Positions 35,135-43,058 of a DNA stretch of 64,000 nucleotides are shown in pieces (the first letter of the stretch is position 1; each line of letters begins with the position of its first letter). Origin of the DNA: VAXT01 sp963827725 (GTDB lineage: Bacteria > Actinomycetota > Thermoleophilia > Gaiellales > Gaiellaceae); contig CAWHBM010000001.1 in the NCBI GenBank assembly GCA_963827725.1, forward strand, positions 1,240,001 to 1,304,000, written 5' to 3'. The translations under genes were made by a program, and so were the position numbers. Below the pieces are notes generated by a model, which saw only the letters and a list, made by a program, of their open reading frames with translations, was not told where the DNA came from and searched no databases.

Positions 35135-36729
35135 TGGGCGAGGGTCTTGTGAAGAAGGAGCTCACCAGAGCCGTGAGGCTGATGCTCGCGTGCGCCGCGG
35201 CCGCGTTTGTGCTCGCCCCTGCCGCTGCAGCCGACATCACGGTCGGCGTCGCCGACGACCTTCCCAAGACCTCGCCCGAGGTCGCTCAGCGCTTCTTCGA
35301 TTCGATGAACGACGTCGGCCTGACCGAGAACCGAATCACGATCCTGTGGGACTCAACGAGCCCCACAACGATCCCGCATCGGGAAGAGACAGCGCACGCC
35401 ATCAACGCCGCCGCCGCGCACGGCGTGAAAGTGACGCTCTCGATCTATCCGGACCGTGCTCGCGCGATCACGGAGTCGCCTGCTGCCCCCGGACAGTTCG
35501 TCGCCTTCGTCGCGCAGGTCGCCCAGACCTATCCCCTGGTCAAGGACTTCATCATCGGCAACGAGCCGAACAAGGCCCGCTTCTGGCAGCCACAGTTCAA
35601 CCCGAACAAGACCGCGGCGGCCTGCGCTGCGTACGAGCCGGTTCTCGCTGCGTCGTACGACGCGCTAAAGGCCGTCGATTCCAACAACGTCGTGATCGGC
35701 CTCGGTGTGGGCGCGCGGGGGACCGACAATCCGCTCGCCGCCGGCAACCAGTCAATCTCCCCGGTGCGCTGCATCCGTGACATCGGCCGCGCGTACAAAG
35801 CGAGCAAGCGCAAGCGGCCGATCATGGACGAGCTGAGCCTTCACGCGTACCCGAATGCCGACACGGACAGGCTCGAGACGGGGTACTCCTGGCCGAACGC
35901 CGGCATCCCGAACCTCGGCCGGATCAAGCAGGCCGTCTGGGACGCGTTCTTCGGCACCGCGCAGCCGACCTTCGAAGAGGCGGGAATGCCTCGCGGCCCG
36001 CTGCGGACGCTCAAGCTGCGGCTGAACGAGGTTGGCTGGCAGGTCGGCATCCCCGAGAACTATCGAGCCGCGTACTTCGGCCGCGAGAGCGTTGTCCCGA
36101 CCGACGAGGGAACGCAGGCCGCGATCTACGGAAACCTGATTCCGCTGCTGGCCTGCGACCCGGCCGTGAGATCGGTCCTCTTCTTCAACCTCGTCGACGA
36201 CGCGAACCTCGACCGCTGGCAGGCAGGACTGATGCGCGCGGACTGGACGATGCGCCCTTCCTACGCAATCGTCAAGGGCGCGATCGGCTCCGGGCAGACG
36301 CGCTGCGGCGGCCGCCGCGTCGCGTGGCGTCATGCGATCCGCCCCGTTGGCGTGCACCTCGGCTTCACCGGGGGTACGCGCGCCCGGTCGGCAAGGAACA
36401 GGGCCTGGAGCTTCGTGGCCGGCTCGGAGGAGGGGACGCTCTACACGGCGGGCCTGTATCGCGTGACCGGGCTCCGGGCGCTCTCGGCTCCGGTCCGCTC
36501 CCGGATCGTTCGCTCGCTCCGGACGCCCCGAGCCCGCGGGGCTGCCCTGAAGTCTGTCGGCAAGCTGGTCGGAGGCTGGGACAAGGTGGTCACGCTTCCC
36601 TCGCGGAGGCTCAAGCCCGGTTTCTACGTCTACGCCGCACGGCTCGTGGCGGAGCTCAACCTGGCGCGGCAGGCAACCTACGTGAGCCGGCCGTTCAGGG
36701 TCGGCGAGCCGCCCGCAAAGAAAAAGTAG
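35134..36729 (+). CDS. secreted clan-GH-A-like glycoside hydrolase (paralogue 3 of 3)
   Basis: A 531-residue intact member of the window's hydrolase family. ATG 35134 overlaps the dgcN stop (TGATG). The signal peptide is LMLACAAAAFVLAPAAA, followed by DITVGVADDLPKTSPEVAQR. Barrel motifs are KDFIIGNEPNKARFWQPQF with the acid/base Glu, DELSLHAYPN, KLRLNEVGWQV with the candidate nucleophile Glu, and VLFFNLVDDANLDRWQAGLM. A C-terminal beta-sandwich-like domain (WSFVAGSEEGTLYTAGLYRV to GFYVYAARLVAELN) is shared with the 12419-13892 copy but absent from the 5196-6362 copy. The substrate is unknown. Confidence 0.78.
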   Translation: MGEGLVKKELTRAVRLMLACAAAAFVLAPAAAADITVGVADDLPKTSPEVAQRFFDSMNDVGLTENRITILWDSTSPTTIPHREETAHAINAAAAHGVKVTLSIYPDRARAITESPAAPGQFVAFVAQVAQTYPLVKDFIIGNEPNKARFWQPQFNPNKTAAACAAYEPVLAASYDALKAVDSNNVVIGLGVGARGTDNPLAAGNQSISPVRCIRDIGRAYKASKRKRPIMDELSLHAYPNADTDRLETGYSWPNAGIPNLGRIKQAVWDAFFGTAQPTFEEAGMPRGPLRTLKLRLNEVGWQVGIPENYRAAYFGRESVVPTDEGTQAAIYGNLIPLLACDPAVRSVLFFNLVDDANLDRWQAGLMRADWTMRPSYAIVKGAIGSGQTRCGGRRVAWRHAIRPVGVHLGFTGGTRARSARNRAWSFVAGSEEGTLYTAGLYRVTGLRALSAPVRSRIVRSLRTPRARGAALKSVGKLVGGWDKVVTLPSRRLKPGFYVYAARLVAELNLARQATYVSRPFRVGEPPAKKK

Positions 36730-36737
36730 GACAACCC

Positions 36738-36782
36738 TTGACACGAACACCTGTTCGCTCTAGTATGGCGAACACATGTTCG
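36738..36782 (+). promoter_or_regulatory. sigma-70 promoter with two LexA (SOS) boxes
   Basis: -35 TTGACA (36738-36743) and -10 TAGTAT (36761-36766) are separated by exactly 17 bp. CGAACACATGTTCG (36769-36782) fits the Gram-positive SOS consensus CGAACRNRYGTTYG and covers the ATG at 36776. CGAACACCTGTTCG (36744-36757) differs at one position and lies between -35 and -10. Bound LexA would block both polymerase and the start site. The expected transcript has almost no leader. Confidence 0.88.
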
Positions 36783-37018
36783 GTCGCGTCGTCCTCATCG
36801 CTCTCGTGGCCACCTTCCTAGGCTGGAGCCTCCTGGCACGGCCGTCGGTGGGCGCCGGACCGACCCAGCACTACGTCGTGCAGCCGGGTGACACGCTGTG
36901 GTCGATCGCAGCGGCGCGCTACGCCGGCGATCCGCGCGAAGGCGTCTGGAAGCTGCAGCGCAAGAACGACCTCGCGGGGACGACGATCACCCCTGGCGAG
37001 CGGCTCGTGCTGCCCTAG
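36776..37018 (+). CDS. SOS-controlled membrane LysM protein (YneA/SosA-like division inhibitor)
   Basis: An 80-residue protein: one N-terminal membrane helix (VVLIALVATFLGWSLLA, residues 5-21), a short linker, and a single LysM domain (HYVVQPGDTLWSIAAARYAG to TPGERLVLP, about 32-80). LysM binds peptidoglycan. This architecture plus a LexA-box promoter matches YneA of Bacillus and the functional analogues in Corynebacterium and Mycobacterium that delay division during DNA damage. Those genes usually adjoin lexA, but no lexA is visible here. The role is inferred from architecture and promoter. Its stop overlaps the convergent HD-GYP gene by 4 bp. Confidence 0.82.
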   Translation: MFGRVVLIALVATFLGWSLLARPSVGAGPTQHYVVQPGDTLWSIAAARYAGDPREGVWKLQRKNDLAGTTITPGERLVLP

Positions 37019-38370
37019 GCCGAGTCGGCCACGAGGTGGAGGCCGGTCTCGCCCGGCTCATCGGACGACGGCGTGAAGAACTCGCCGGGGCGGCGCCTGT
37101 ACGCCGCGAAGAAGGCGTCCACGACGTCCGGAGCGAATTGCGACCCTCGGCCGTTGCGTACCTCTGCGAAGGCCTCTTCGAGCTTCAATGCGCGCTGGTA
37201 GGGCCGATCGGTGGTCATCGCATCCCAGGCATCCGCGAGCCCGACGATCGACGCCTCGAGCGGAATCTCGTCCGGGCCGAGGCCGTCGGGATAGCCACGG
37301 CCGTCCCAGCGCTCGTGATGGTGCCGGATCATCGGCACGGTTGCGCGCAGCGGACCGAACTTGCCGACGATGTGAGCGCCGTCCTCGGAGTGGCGCTTGA
37401 TCAGCTCGAACTCGTCCTTGGTGAGCCGAGCAGGCTTCGTGAGCACCGCGTCGGGGACTCTCAGCTTGCCGATGTCGTGGAAGAGGGCGGCGAGCCGTAG
37501 CGGATCGAGCCGGTCCTTGGGCAATTCGAGCTCCTCGCCGATTGCGACGGCGATCCGTTGCACGCGCTTCGAGTGGCCGGCGGTGTATGGATCCTTGGCC
37601 TCGACAGTCGCGTTCAGGCTCTCGATCGCCTCGAGTGAGCTCTCCTCGAGTTTCGCGTACGCGGCCATGAGGTCCTTGGAGCGGCGCCGGAGCTGATCGG
37701 TCTGCCCCTTGAGCGTGCTCGACGCGCCTCGGACGAGGAGGACGAGGAGGCCCCAGAGGAGCGCGAACACCGCGACGGTCGCGAGCCAGATCATGTGCTT
37801 TCTCTGAGCGATCGACGCCTCGATCTTCGACGAGTCCGCAGAGATCTCGTAGACGCCGATCACGTAACCCCCGTCGATGACGGGTGCATAGACCTCGAGC
37901 GCCCGGTCGACGCCGGTCCGGGCCTCGGCGGCGTCTTCGGCGCTGTTCAGCCCTTCGATCTCGGCTACGGCCCTGCGGGTCTCGAGCACCTCCTCGAGGT
38001 GATGCGAGATCGGATATTTCTTCCCCATCCGCTCGGGCTCGACGTTCGTCCACGCGAGGACGCCGTCGGGCTGCCAGACCTTCACGCTGAGAATGTCCGG
38101 TCTCGCCTGGAGGCTCGCTTCGACGACGCCCTTTGCCTCGGCCCCGACGACGATCCGTCCGCCGTGGACAATCTCCCGGTGCAGGACGCCGTTCGTGTAC
38201 TCGGTGAGGCTGACCTTGGCGTCGTCGAGCGCCTGCTGCCTGAGGGCGTGCGTGATGACGAATCCGAGGGCAAGCGCCGCGGCCGCCAGCAGCAGCGCGC
38301 TTGCGAGGACGAACACGCGCAGAAGTGTGAGCGAGCGCGAGATCTTGTCGGTGACATTTGTGGTCGCCAT
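37015..38370 (-). CDS. membrane sensor protein with HD-GYP domain
   Basis: A 451-residue protein: transmembrane helix (LLAAAALALGFVITHAL, about 26-42), a periplasmic sensor-like region (TEYTNGVLHREIVHGG to GGYVIGVYEISADSS), a second helix (MIWLATVAVFALLWGLLVLL, about 193-212), a coiled segment, and a C-terminal HD-GYP domain. The domain shows AGHSKRVQRIA, LAALFHDIGKLRVPD, HHHERWDGRGYPDGL and IVGLADAWDAMTTDRPY. HD-GYP proteins hydrolyse cyclic di-GMP or act as its receptors. All HD and GYP motif residues are present, so catalysis is plausible. No GGDEF gene is in the window. Confidence 0.92.
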   Translation of the reverse strand: MATTNVTDKISRSLTLLRVFVLASALLLAAAALALGFVITHALRQQALDDAKVSLTEYTNGVLHREIVHGGRIVVGAEAKGVVEASLQARPDILSVKVWQPDGVLAWTNVEPERMGKKYPISHHLEEVLETRRAVAEIEGLNSAEDAAEARTGVDRALEVYAPVIDGGYVIGVYEISADSSKIEASIAQRKHMIWLATVAVFALLWGLLVLLVRGASSTLKGQTDQLRRRSKDLMAAYAKLEESSLEAIESLNATVEAKDPYTAGHSKRVQRIAVAIGEELELPKDRLDPLRLAALFHDIGKLRVPDAVLTKPARLTKDEFELIKRHSEDGAHIVGKFGPLRATVPMIRHHHERWDGRGYPDGLGPDEIPLEASIVGLADAWDAMTTDRPYQRALKLEEAFAEVRNGRGSQFAPDVVDAFFAAYRRRPGEFFTPSSDEPGETGLHLVADSA

Positions 38371-38473
38371 CAGGGCCGCAGCCTCCTCTGTTGAAGTATC
38401 GGGCTGGATTTGGCCGTGGCATCACTCGAATGGGGTAGGAGGGCCTACCGGAATGGGTGCTTAACTAGCCTCT

Positions 38474-39472
38474 ATGGACCTCGATCTCGTCTTCCTCGGC
38501 ACATCAGGGTCGATGCCGACCGCCCAGCGGGCGCCGGCCGCGGTGCTACTGCGTCGCGGTGGCGAGCGCCTGCTCTTCGACTGTGCCGAGGGTACGCAGC
38601 GGCAGCTTCTCCGCTCGAACGTCGGGCTGATCGAGCTGCGGGAGATCTTCCTGACGCACTACCACGCCGACCACTATCTCGGCCTCCCCGGGATGCTGAA
38701 GACGTTCGCGCTCCGTGGACGAGACGTGCCGATCACCGTGTACGGGCCGCCCGGGCTGCGCGATCTCTTCGAGGCGCTGCGCCGAATCTTCGGCCGACTG
38801 ACCTACACGGTCGAGCTGAAGGAGCTCCGACCCGGCGACGAGCTGATCCGCGACGACTATCGGCTCGTCACCTTCGCGGTTGCGCACGGGGTCTCCGCGG
38901 TGGGCTACGCGCTCGTCGAGGATCCGCGTCCCGGGCGTTTCGACGTGCAGGCAGCCGACGCGCTCGGCGTGCCTCCGGGCCCCGAGCGAGGTGCGCTTCA
39001 GCGCGGGGAGTCCGTGACGCTCTCCGACGGCCAGACGATCACACCGGACAAGGTGCTGGGCGCGGCGCGGCCTGGGCGGAAGGTCGTGATCGCCGGCGAC
39101 GGCAGCCCGGCCGAGACGGTCATCGAGGCGGCGCGCGGGGCCGACGTGCTCGTGCACGAGGCGACCTTCTGCGAGGACGAGCGCGATCGTGCGCGCGAGA
39201 CGGCGCACTCGACCGCACTCGAGGCGGCCGGCGTCGCACGGGCGGCCGAGGTGCAGATGCTGGCGCTCACACACCTCTCGAACCGGTACTTCGGCGGCGA
39301 GGTCGCTCGTGAGGCGAAGACGATCTTCCCGAACGCGGTCGTCCCGAAGGACTTCGATACGATCGACGTCCGCTTCCAGGAGCGCGGAGGTCCGCTGGTC
39401 GTCAAGGGCGGAGCGCTCCCCCAGCGGGTCGAGCGCGAAGCGCTGCCAACGACCGAGGAGGCCCCGGAATGA
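38474..39472 (+). CDS. rnz: ribonuclease Z
   Basis: A metallo-beta-lactamase-fold endonuclease that trims tRNA 3' ends. It has 332 residues. Seen: LVFLGTSGSMPTAQRAPAAV at the N-terminus, the zinc motif FLTHYHADHYLGLPGML, the exosite region between residues 145 and 190, VVIAGDGSPAETVIEAA, and VHEATFCEDERDRARETAHS with LALTHLSNRY carrying the last zinc ligands. The motif reads HYHADH rather than the common HxHGDH. It starts a short run of overlapping genes. Confidence 0.94.
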   Translation: MDLDLVFLGTSGSMPTAQRAPAAVLLRRGGERLLFDCAEGTQRQLLRSNVGLIELREIFLTHYHADHYLGLPGMLKTFALRGRDVPITVYGPPGLRDLFEALRRIFGRLTYTVELKELRPGDELIRDDYRLVTFAVAHGVSAVGYALVEDPRPGRFDVQAADALGVPPGPERGALQRGESVTLSDGQTITPDKVLGAARPGRKVVIAGDGSPAETVIEAARGADVLVHEATFCEDERDRARETAHSTALEAAGVARAAEVQMLALTHLSNRYFGGEVAREAKTIFPNAVVPKDFDTIDVRFQERGGPLVVKGGALPQRVEREALPTTEEAPE

Positions 39473-39702
39473 CGCAGATGGTTCAGGTAGCCATGGCCGG
39501 AGATGTCACGGAGGCCGAGGAGCTGCAGACGATTCTTCGTTCGGCCGGGATCGAGTCCGAGCTGGAGGGCGCGGTCGACCACCACCCGCACGAGACGGAA
39601 GACGCCCCGCAGAAGGTGCTCGTCCCGGAGTCGTCGCTCGAAGCGGCGCAGCATGCGATCGAGGCGCTCACGGAGCCTGAAGAGCTCGTCGACGGAACCT
39701 GA
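39469..39702 (+). CDS. DUF2007-like small signalling-type protein
   Basis: A 77-residue cytoplasmic protein: VQVAMAGDVTEAEELQTILR, SAGIESELEG, and KVLVPESSLEAAQHAIEAL. The beta-alpha-beta pattern, which reads like two-thirds of an ACT-like fold, fits the DUF2007 family of putative signal-transducing proteins of unknown ligand. It overlaps rnz by 4 bp (ATGA) and the following methyltransferase by about 50 bp, so the three are probably one transcript. Confidence 0.7.
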   Translation: MTQMVQVAMAGDVTEAEELQTILRSAGIESELEGAVDHHPHETEDAPQKVLVPESSLEAAQHAIEALTEPEELVDGT

Positions 39703-40411
39703 TTTCGGCCGCATCGCGGCCAGGTACGACGAGCTCCGGCCCACCGACGACAACTGGTGGGCCCTCTTCGAGTTGCTCGCCCGCGAGGGCGATCTCGTCG
39801 GCCGGCGGGTGCTCGACATCGGTTGCGGCACCGGACGTGTCGCGGAAGCGCTCGCCGAGCGCGGGTCGCGGGTCTGGGGCATAGAGCCGTCACCAGAGAT
39901 GGCCGCGTTGGCGCGCGAGCGGGTGAGCACGGTCAAGATCGCTCCCGCCGAGCGGCTCCCGTTCAAGGACGCGTGGTTCGAACGGGCCGTCATGTGGCTC
40001 GTGATCCACCTGCTCGACCGGCCGCAAGCTTTCGCGGAGGCGCGGCGCGTGCTCGGCTCCGACGGCCGCCTCGTCGTCGCCACCTTCGACCCGTCGCATT
40101 TCGAGCGCTACTGGCTCAACCGCTTCTTTCCATCACTAGAGGCGATCGACCGTGCCCGCTTCCCCGAGCCTACGGCGCTCCAGGACGAGCTCGAGAACGC
40201 CGGTTTTTCCTCCGTGCGGCTCATCCAGCTCAGCCAGCGCGCCGAGATCGGGCGCGACGCTGCGCTCGAGCGCGTGCGCGGCCGCTTCATCTCGCCGCTT
40301 CAGCTCCTCGACGAGGACGAGCTGAGAGTGGGGCTCGAACGGATGGAGGCCGAGCTCCCCGAGCAGAACGAGTACGGCCTGGAATGGGTGGTCGCGGTCG
40401 TCTACAGATAG
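39653..40411 (+). CDS. class I SAM-dependent methyltransferase
   Basis: About 252 residues from ATG 39653. The conserved protein really begins at DFGRIAARYDELRPTDDNWW, so about 17 N-terminal residues are doubtful. SAM-binding motif I is VLDIGCGTGRVAEALAER, followed by GIEPSPEMAALARE, KIAPAERLPFKDAWFERAVM (motif II area) and EARRVLGSDGRLVVATF (post-motif). Methyltransf_11/25-like; the substrate is unknown. It is convergent with the S9 peptidase gene, overlapping by 10 bp. Confidence 0.85.
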   Translation: MRSRRSRSLKSSSTEPDFGRIAARYDELRPTDDNWWALFELLAREGDLVGRRVLDIGCGTGRVAEALAERGSRVWGIEPSPEMAALARERVSTVKIAPAERLPFKDAWFERAVMWLVIHLLDRPQAFAEARRVLGSDGRLVVATFDPSHFERYWLNRFFPSLEAIDRARFPEPTALQDELENAGFSSVRLIQLSQRAEIGRDAALERVRGRFISPLQLLDEDELRVGLERMEAELPEQNEYGLEWVVAVVYR

Positions 40412-42330
40412 CGCTCGAACCAGTCCACGATCCGCTCGATGCGGTCGACGCGGCGGTCGGGACGCCCGATCTCGAGCAACAGATGGAACTCCTCGGGGTA
40501 CCTGACCATCTCGACGGTGCGGCCGAGGCGCCGTAGCAACGCGAAGGCGATATCAGTCTGGCCGGGCGGGCAGCGGAGGTCTCCCTCGGCCTGCAGGAGG
40601 AGCAGAGGCGCCTTGTTCCGGTGGAGCTGGGCGGCCGGCGAGCGGTCGAGCAGCCGCGGGAAGTCCTCCCAGGGCCGCTTGACCCCGGCCGCGAACGCGG
40701 CGATCAGGAAGCCGTAGTCGGACTCGCCGTAGAAGGAGAAATTGTCGAGGACGGGGTTTTCGCTCACAGCCGCCGAGAACCGCCCAGGGTGGTGCCCGAG
40801 GAGCCAGTTCGTCATGTAGCCGCCGTAGGAGAGCCCGAGCAGACCGACGTGGTCGCGCGGAGCGAGCTTCTGGCGGAGCGCCCAGTCGACGAGCCGCATA
40901 CAGTCGGAGGCGTCGGCGTCGCCCCAGTTGCCGTCGATCGAGCGGGCGAACTCCTCGCCATAGCCGACCGAGCCGCGCGGGTTGCCGTAGACGACGGTGA
41001 AGCCGGCGTCCGCGAGGGCGAGCATCTCGAGCCACGCAGCCGGACCGTGGGCCAGGTGCGGGCCGCCATGAATCTGGAGGACGAGGCCCTTGCTGCGGCG
41101 GCCGCGTGGTCGCACGACCCAGGCGTCGATGTCGTGACCGTCCCGGTGGCGCACGGCGTGCTGCTCCGGGTCCCGCCGGTGCGGCGCGAGCCATCGGCCG
41201 CCGTTCTGGGAGAGGCGTCTTACGTCGCCGTCTTCGACCGCGTAGACGTCCTGAGCACCGCCGTCGACGCTCGCGACCGCAGCGATCCGGCCGCCGCCCT
41301 CGGCGACGGCTGAGCAGACGACGTTCTCCCGTTCGACGAGCCGCTCGATCGAGCCGTCCAGCCCGAATCGATACGGAACGCACAGTCCGCGGTCGGTGAC
41401 GAGCGAGAGCAGATTCTCGTCGTCGAGCCAGAGCAGCGGGGGCGGGAAGCGCGCGCCTGGGTGGAAGAGATCGCTAGCGACGGCGAAGAAGAAGGTGCGG
41501 TCGAGCTCCTCGCCGAGGCGGCGCTGTCCCCGGCCTTCCTTCACCCAGAGCCCGAGGTTCCCCCCGCCGCTCAGGTCGGGGTAGTCGTCTCCGTTGAAAG
41601 CGAGTAACCCGCGCGGCGACCAGGCGGCGGCGGCAATCTCGGCGCCGAGCTCGGCGAGCTTGACGGGTCGGCCGCCGCGGGCGGGCATGGCCCACGCCTG
41701 AGGCTGCTCCAACAGGTCGGCGTCGGGTCTTGGGTCGGCGAGAAAGCCGATCCGCTTGCCGTCGGGTGACCAGAAGGCCTGCGTGACCTCGTAGCGGGGA
41801 TCGGTCAGGCGCTTCGGCTTTCCACCGCGCGCGGGAACGATCCAGAGGCTTGTGAACTGGTCGCGGATGCCGACCATGTCGAGCCGCCAGTTGAAGTCGG
41901 TGATCCGGCGCGCGGTCGGCCGCTCGGGATCGCCCACGCGGAAGCGCTCCTCGCCGCTCTCCGCCAGTGCGGCCACGCTGCCACCATCCGGCGACCACTC
42001 GGCGGCGCCGACCTGGCCGTCGAACTCGGCCAACTGGGTCGGCTCTCCACCGGCGAGGGGCAGGAGCCAGGGCTGGGACTTGCCGGACCGGGTCGAGAGG
42101 AAGAGGAGGGTCCCGCCGTCGGGTGAGAAGCGCGGGCGCATATCCAGGTCCCCGCTCGTGATCTGCTCCGCGCGGCCCCGCGTCATCGGCACACGCCACA
42201 GGCGCATGCGGTACTCGCCACCCTCGATCGTTCGGCGTGCATACACGGCGTGGGAGCCGTCCGGTGCTACTGCGAGCTCGGTGATGAGCGTCTCGCGGAG
42301 GACGTCCTTGCCTGTGAAGCGCCGCGCCAT
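40402..42330 (-). CDS. S9-family peptidase (acylaminoacyl-peptidase/DPP-like)
   Basis: A 642-residue cytoplasmic serine peptidase. The N-terminal half has TolB-like propeller repeats (SGDLDMRPRFSPDGGTLLFL, QVGAAEWSPDGGSVAALA, TQAFWSPDGKRIGFLADPRP). The C-terminal alpha/beta-hydrolase starts near residue 390, with LVLQIHGGPHLAHGPAA (oxyanion region), the nucleophile elbow LLGLSYGGYMTNWLLG, QAEGDLRCPPGQTDIAF (Asp region) and PEEFHLLLEIGRPDRR (His). It cleaves short or acylated peptides. It is divergent from the pyr operon, whose promoter lies just after its start. Confidence 0.93.
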   Translation of the reverse strand: MARRFTGKDVLRETLITELAVAPDGSHAVYARRTIEGGEYRMRLWRVPMTRGRAEQITSGDLDMRPRFSPDGGTLLFLSTRSGKSQPWLLPLAGGEPTQLAEFDGQVGAAEWSPDGGSVAALAESGEERFRVGDPERPTARRITDFNWRLDMVGIRDQFTSLWIVPARGGKPKRLTDPRYEVTQAFWSPDGKRIGFLADPRPDADLLEQPQAWAMPARGGRPVKLAELGAEIAAAAWSPRGLLAFNGDDYPDLSGGGNLGLWVKEGRGQRRLGEELDRTFFFAVASDLFHPGARFPPPLLWLDDENLLSLVTDRGLCVPYRFGLDGSIERLVERENVVCSAVAEGGGRIAAVASVDGGAQDVYAVEDGDVRRLSQNGGRWLAPHRRDPEQHAVRHRDGHDIDAWVVRPRGRRSKGLVLQIHGGPHLAHGPAAWLEMLALADAGFTVVYGNPRGSVGYGEEFARSIDGNWGDADASDCMRLVDWALRQKLAPRDHVGLLGLSYGGYMTNWLLGHHPGRFSAAVSENPVLDNFSFYGESDYGFLIAAFAAGVKRPWEDFPRLLDRSPAAQLHRNKAPLLLLQAEGDLRCPPGQTDIAFALLRRLGRTVEMVRYPEEFHLLLEIGRPDRRVDRIERIVDWFERYL

Positions 42331-42340
42331 GGCGCAATCA

Positions 42341-42369
42341 TGGACTCCGTCCGCGCCAGCCGCTACAGT
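42341..42369 (+). promoter_or_regulatory. candidate promoter of the pyr operon
   Basis: -35-like TGGACT (42341-42346), a 17-bp spacer and -10-like TACAGT (42364-42369). This would place the transcript start near 42376, just ahead of the PyrR RNA site. Both boxes are imperfect. Confidence 0.5.
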
Positions 42370-42392
42370 CCCGCCCGACCCGAACCCCTTTA

Positions 42393-42420
42393 ACTCGGTC
42401 CTGAGAGGCCGGAAAGGAGT
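42393..42420 (+). promoter_or_regulatory. PyrR-binding RNA hairpin overlapping a ribosome binding site
   Basis: GGTCCTGAGAGGCC matches the PyrR recognition consensus (ARUCCNGNGAGGYU). The RNA can form ACT/AGT and CGG/CCG stems around it. The 3' strand contains AAAGGAG (42413-42419), the ribosome binding site of the leader ORF at 42424. By analogy with mycobacterial pyr control, UMP-bound PyrR would hold this hairpin and stop translation. The match is seen; the mechanism is inferred. Confidence 0.85.
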
Positions 42421-42423
42421 CCG

Positions 42424-42471
42424 ATGTACACGTACGTCCCTGTCCGCCTCCGCACGCGGTCGAGCTTTTGA
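42424..42471 (+). CDS. 15-codon leader ORF upstream of pyrR
   Basis: ATG at 42424 lies 4 nt after AAAGGAG and encodes MYTYVPVRLRTRSSF. Its TGA (42469-42471) overlaps the TTG start of pyrR (42468), so pyrR would be translated by coupling. The PyrR hairpin therefore controls the leader ribosome binding site rather than that of pyrR itself. It is too short for homology support; the placement and spacing are the evidence. Confidence 0.6.
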   Translation: MYTYVPVRLRTRSSF

Positions 42472-43058
42472 GCCAGGCGGGCATCTCCTCGGAGAAGATC
42501 CTGCTGGACGGCGAGGCGATCCAGCGGAGCCTGACCCGGATCGCGCACGAGATCGTCGAGGCGAATCCCGACCTCGAGCGCGTCGCCCTCGTCGGCATCC
42601 AGACGCGCGGCGTGCCGCTCGCGCACCGCCTGCGTCGCCTGATTGCCGAGTTCAGCGGCCAGGAAGTTCGTCTCGGCTCCGTAGATATCACCTTCTACCG
42701 GGACGACGTCCAGGTGCGTGGGGGAGAGGCGCCGATCCACGCGCAGCCGGTCGTCCGTGCGACGTCGCTCGACTTTCCGCTCGAGGGGATGACCTGCGTG
42801 CTCGTCGACGACGTCCTCTACACGGGCCGGACGATCCGCGCTGCGATCGAGGCGCTCTTCGACTACGGCCGCCCCGCGCGTGTGCAGCTCGCCTGCCTAG
42901 CCGACCGGGGCCACCGAGAGCTTCCCATCCGTCCCGACTACATCGGCAAGAACCTGCCGACCGCCCGCGAGCAGCGAGTCCAGGTCCAGCTCGTCGAGAT
43001 CGACGAGATCGACCAGGTCCTGCTCATTCCGGCCAGTGAGGAGCAATCCAATGGGTGA
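42468..43058 (+). CDS. pyrR: pyr operon regulator / uracil phosphoribosyltransferase
   Basis: A 196-residue PyrR: an RNA-binding attenuation or repression protein with a phosphoribosyltransferase fold. Seen: EKILLDGEAIQRSLTRIAHE at the N-terminus, VALVGIQTRGVPLAHRL, VDITFYRDDV, the PRPP loop VLVDDVLYTGRTIRAA, and ADRGHRELPIRPDYIGKNLP. It starts at TTG 42468, coupled to the leader ORF, and overlaps pyrB by 8 bp. It senses UMP and acts on the hairpin at 42393-42420. Confidence 0.95.
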   Translation: MSQAGISSEKILLDGEAIQRSLTRIAHEIVEANPDLERVALVGIQTRGVPLAHRLRRLIAEFSGQEVRLGSVDITFYRDDVQVRGGEAPIHAQPVVRATSLDFPLEGMTCVLVDDVLYTGRTIRAAIEALFDYGRPARVQLACLADRGHRELPIRPDYIGKNLPTAREQRVQVQLVEIDEIDQVLLIPASEEQSNG

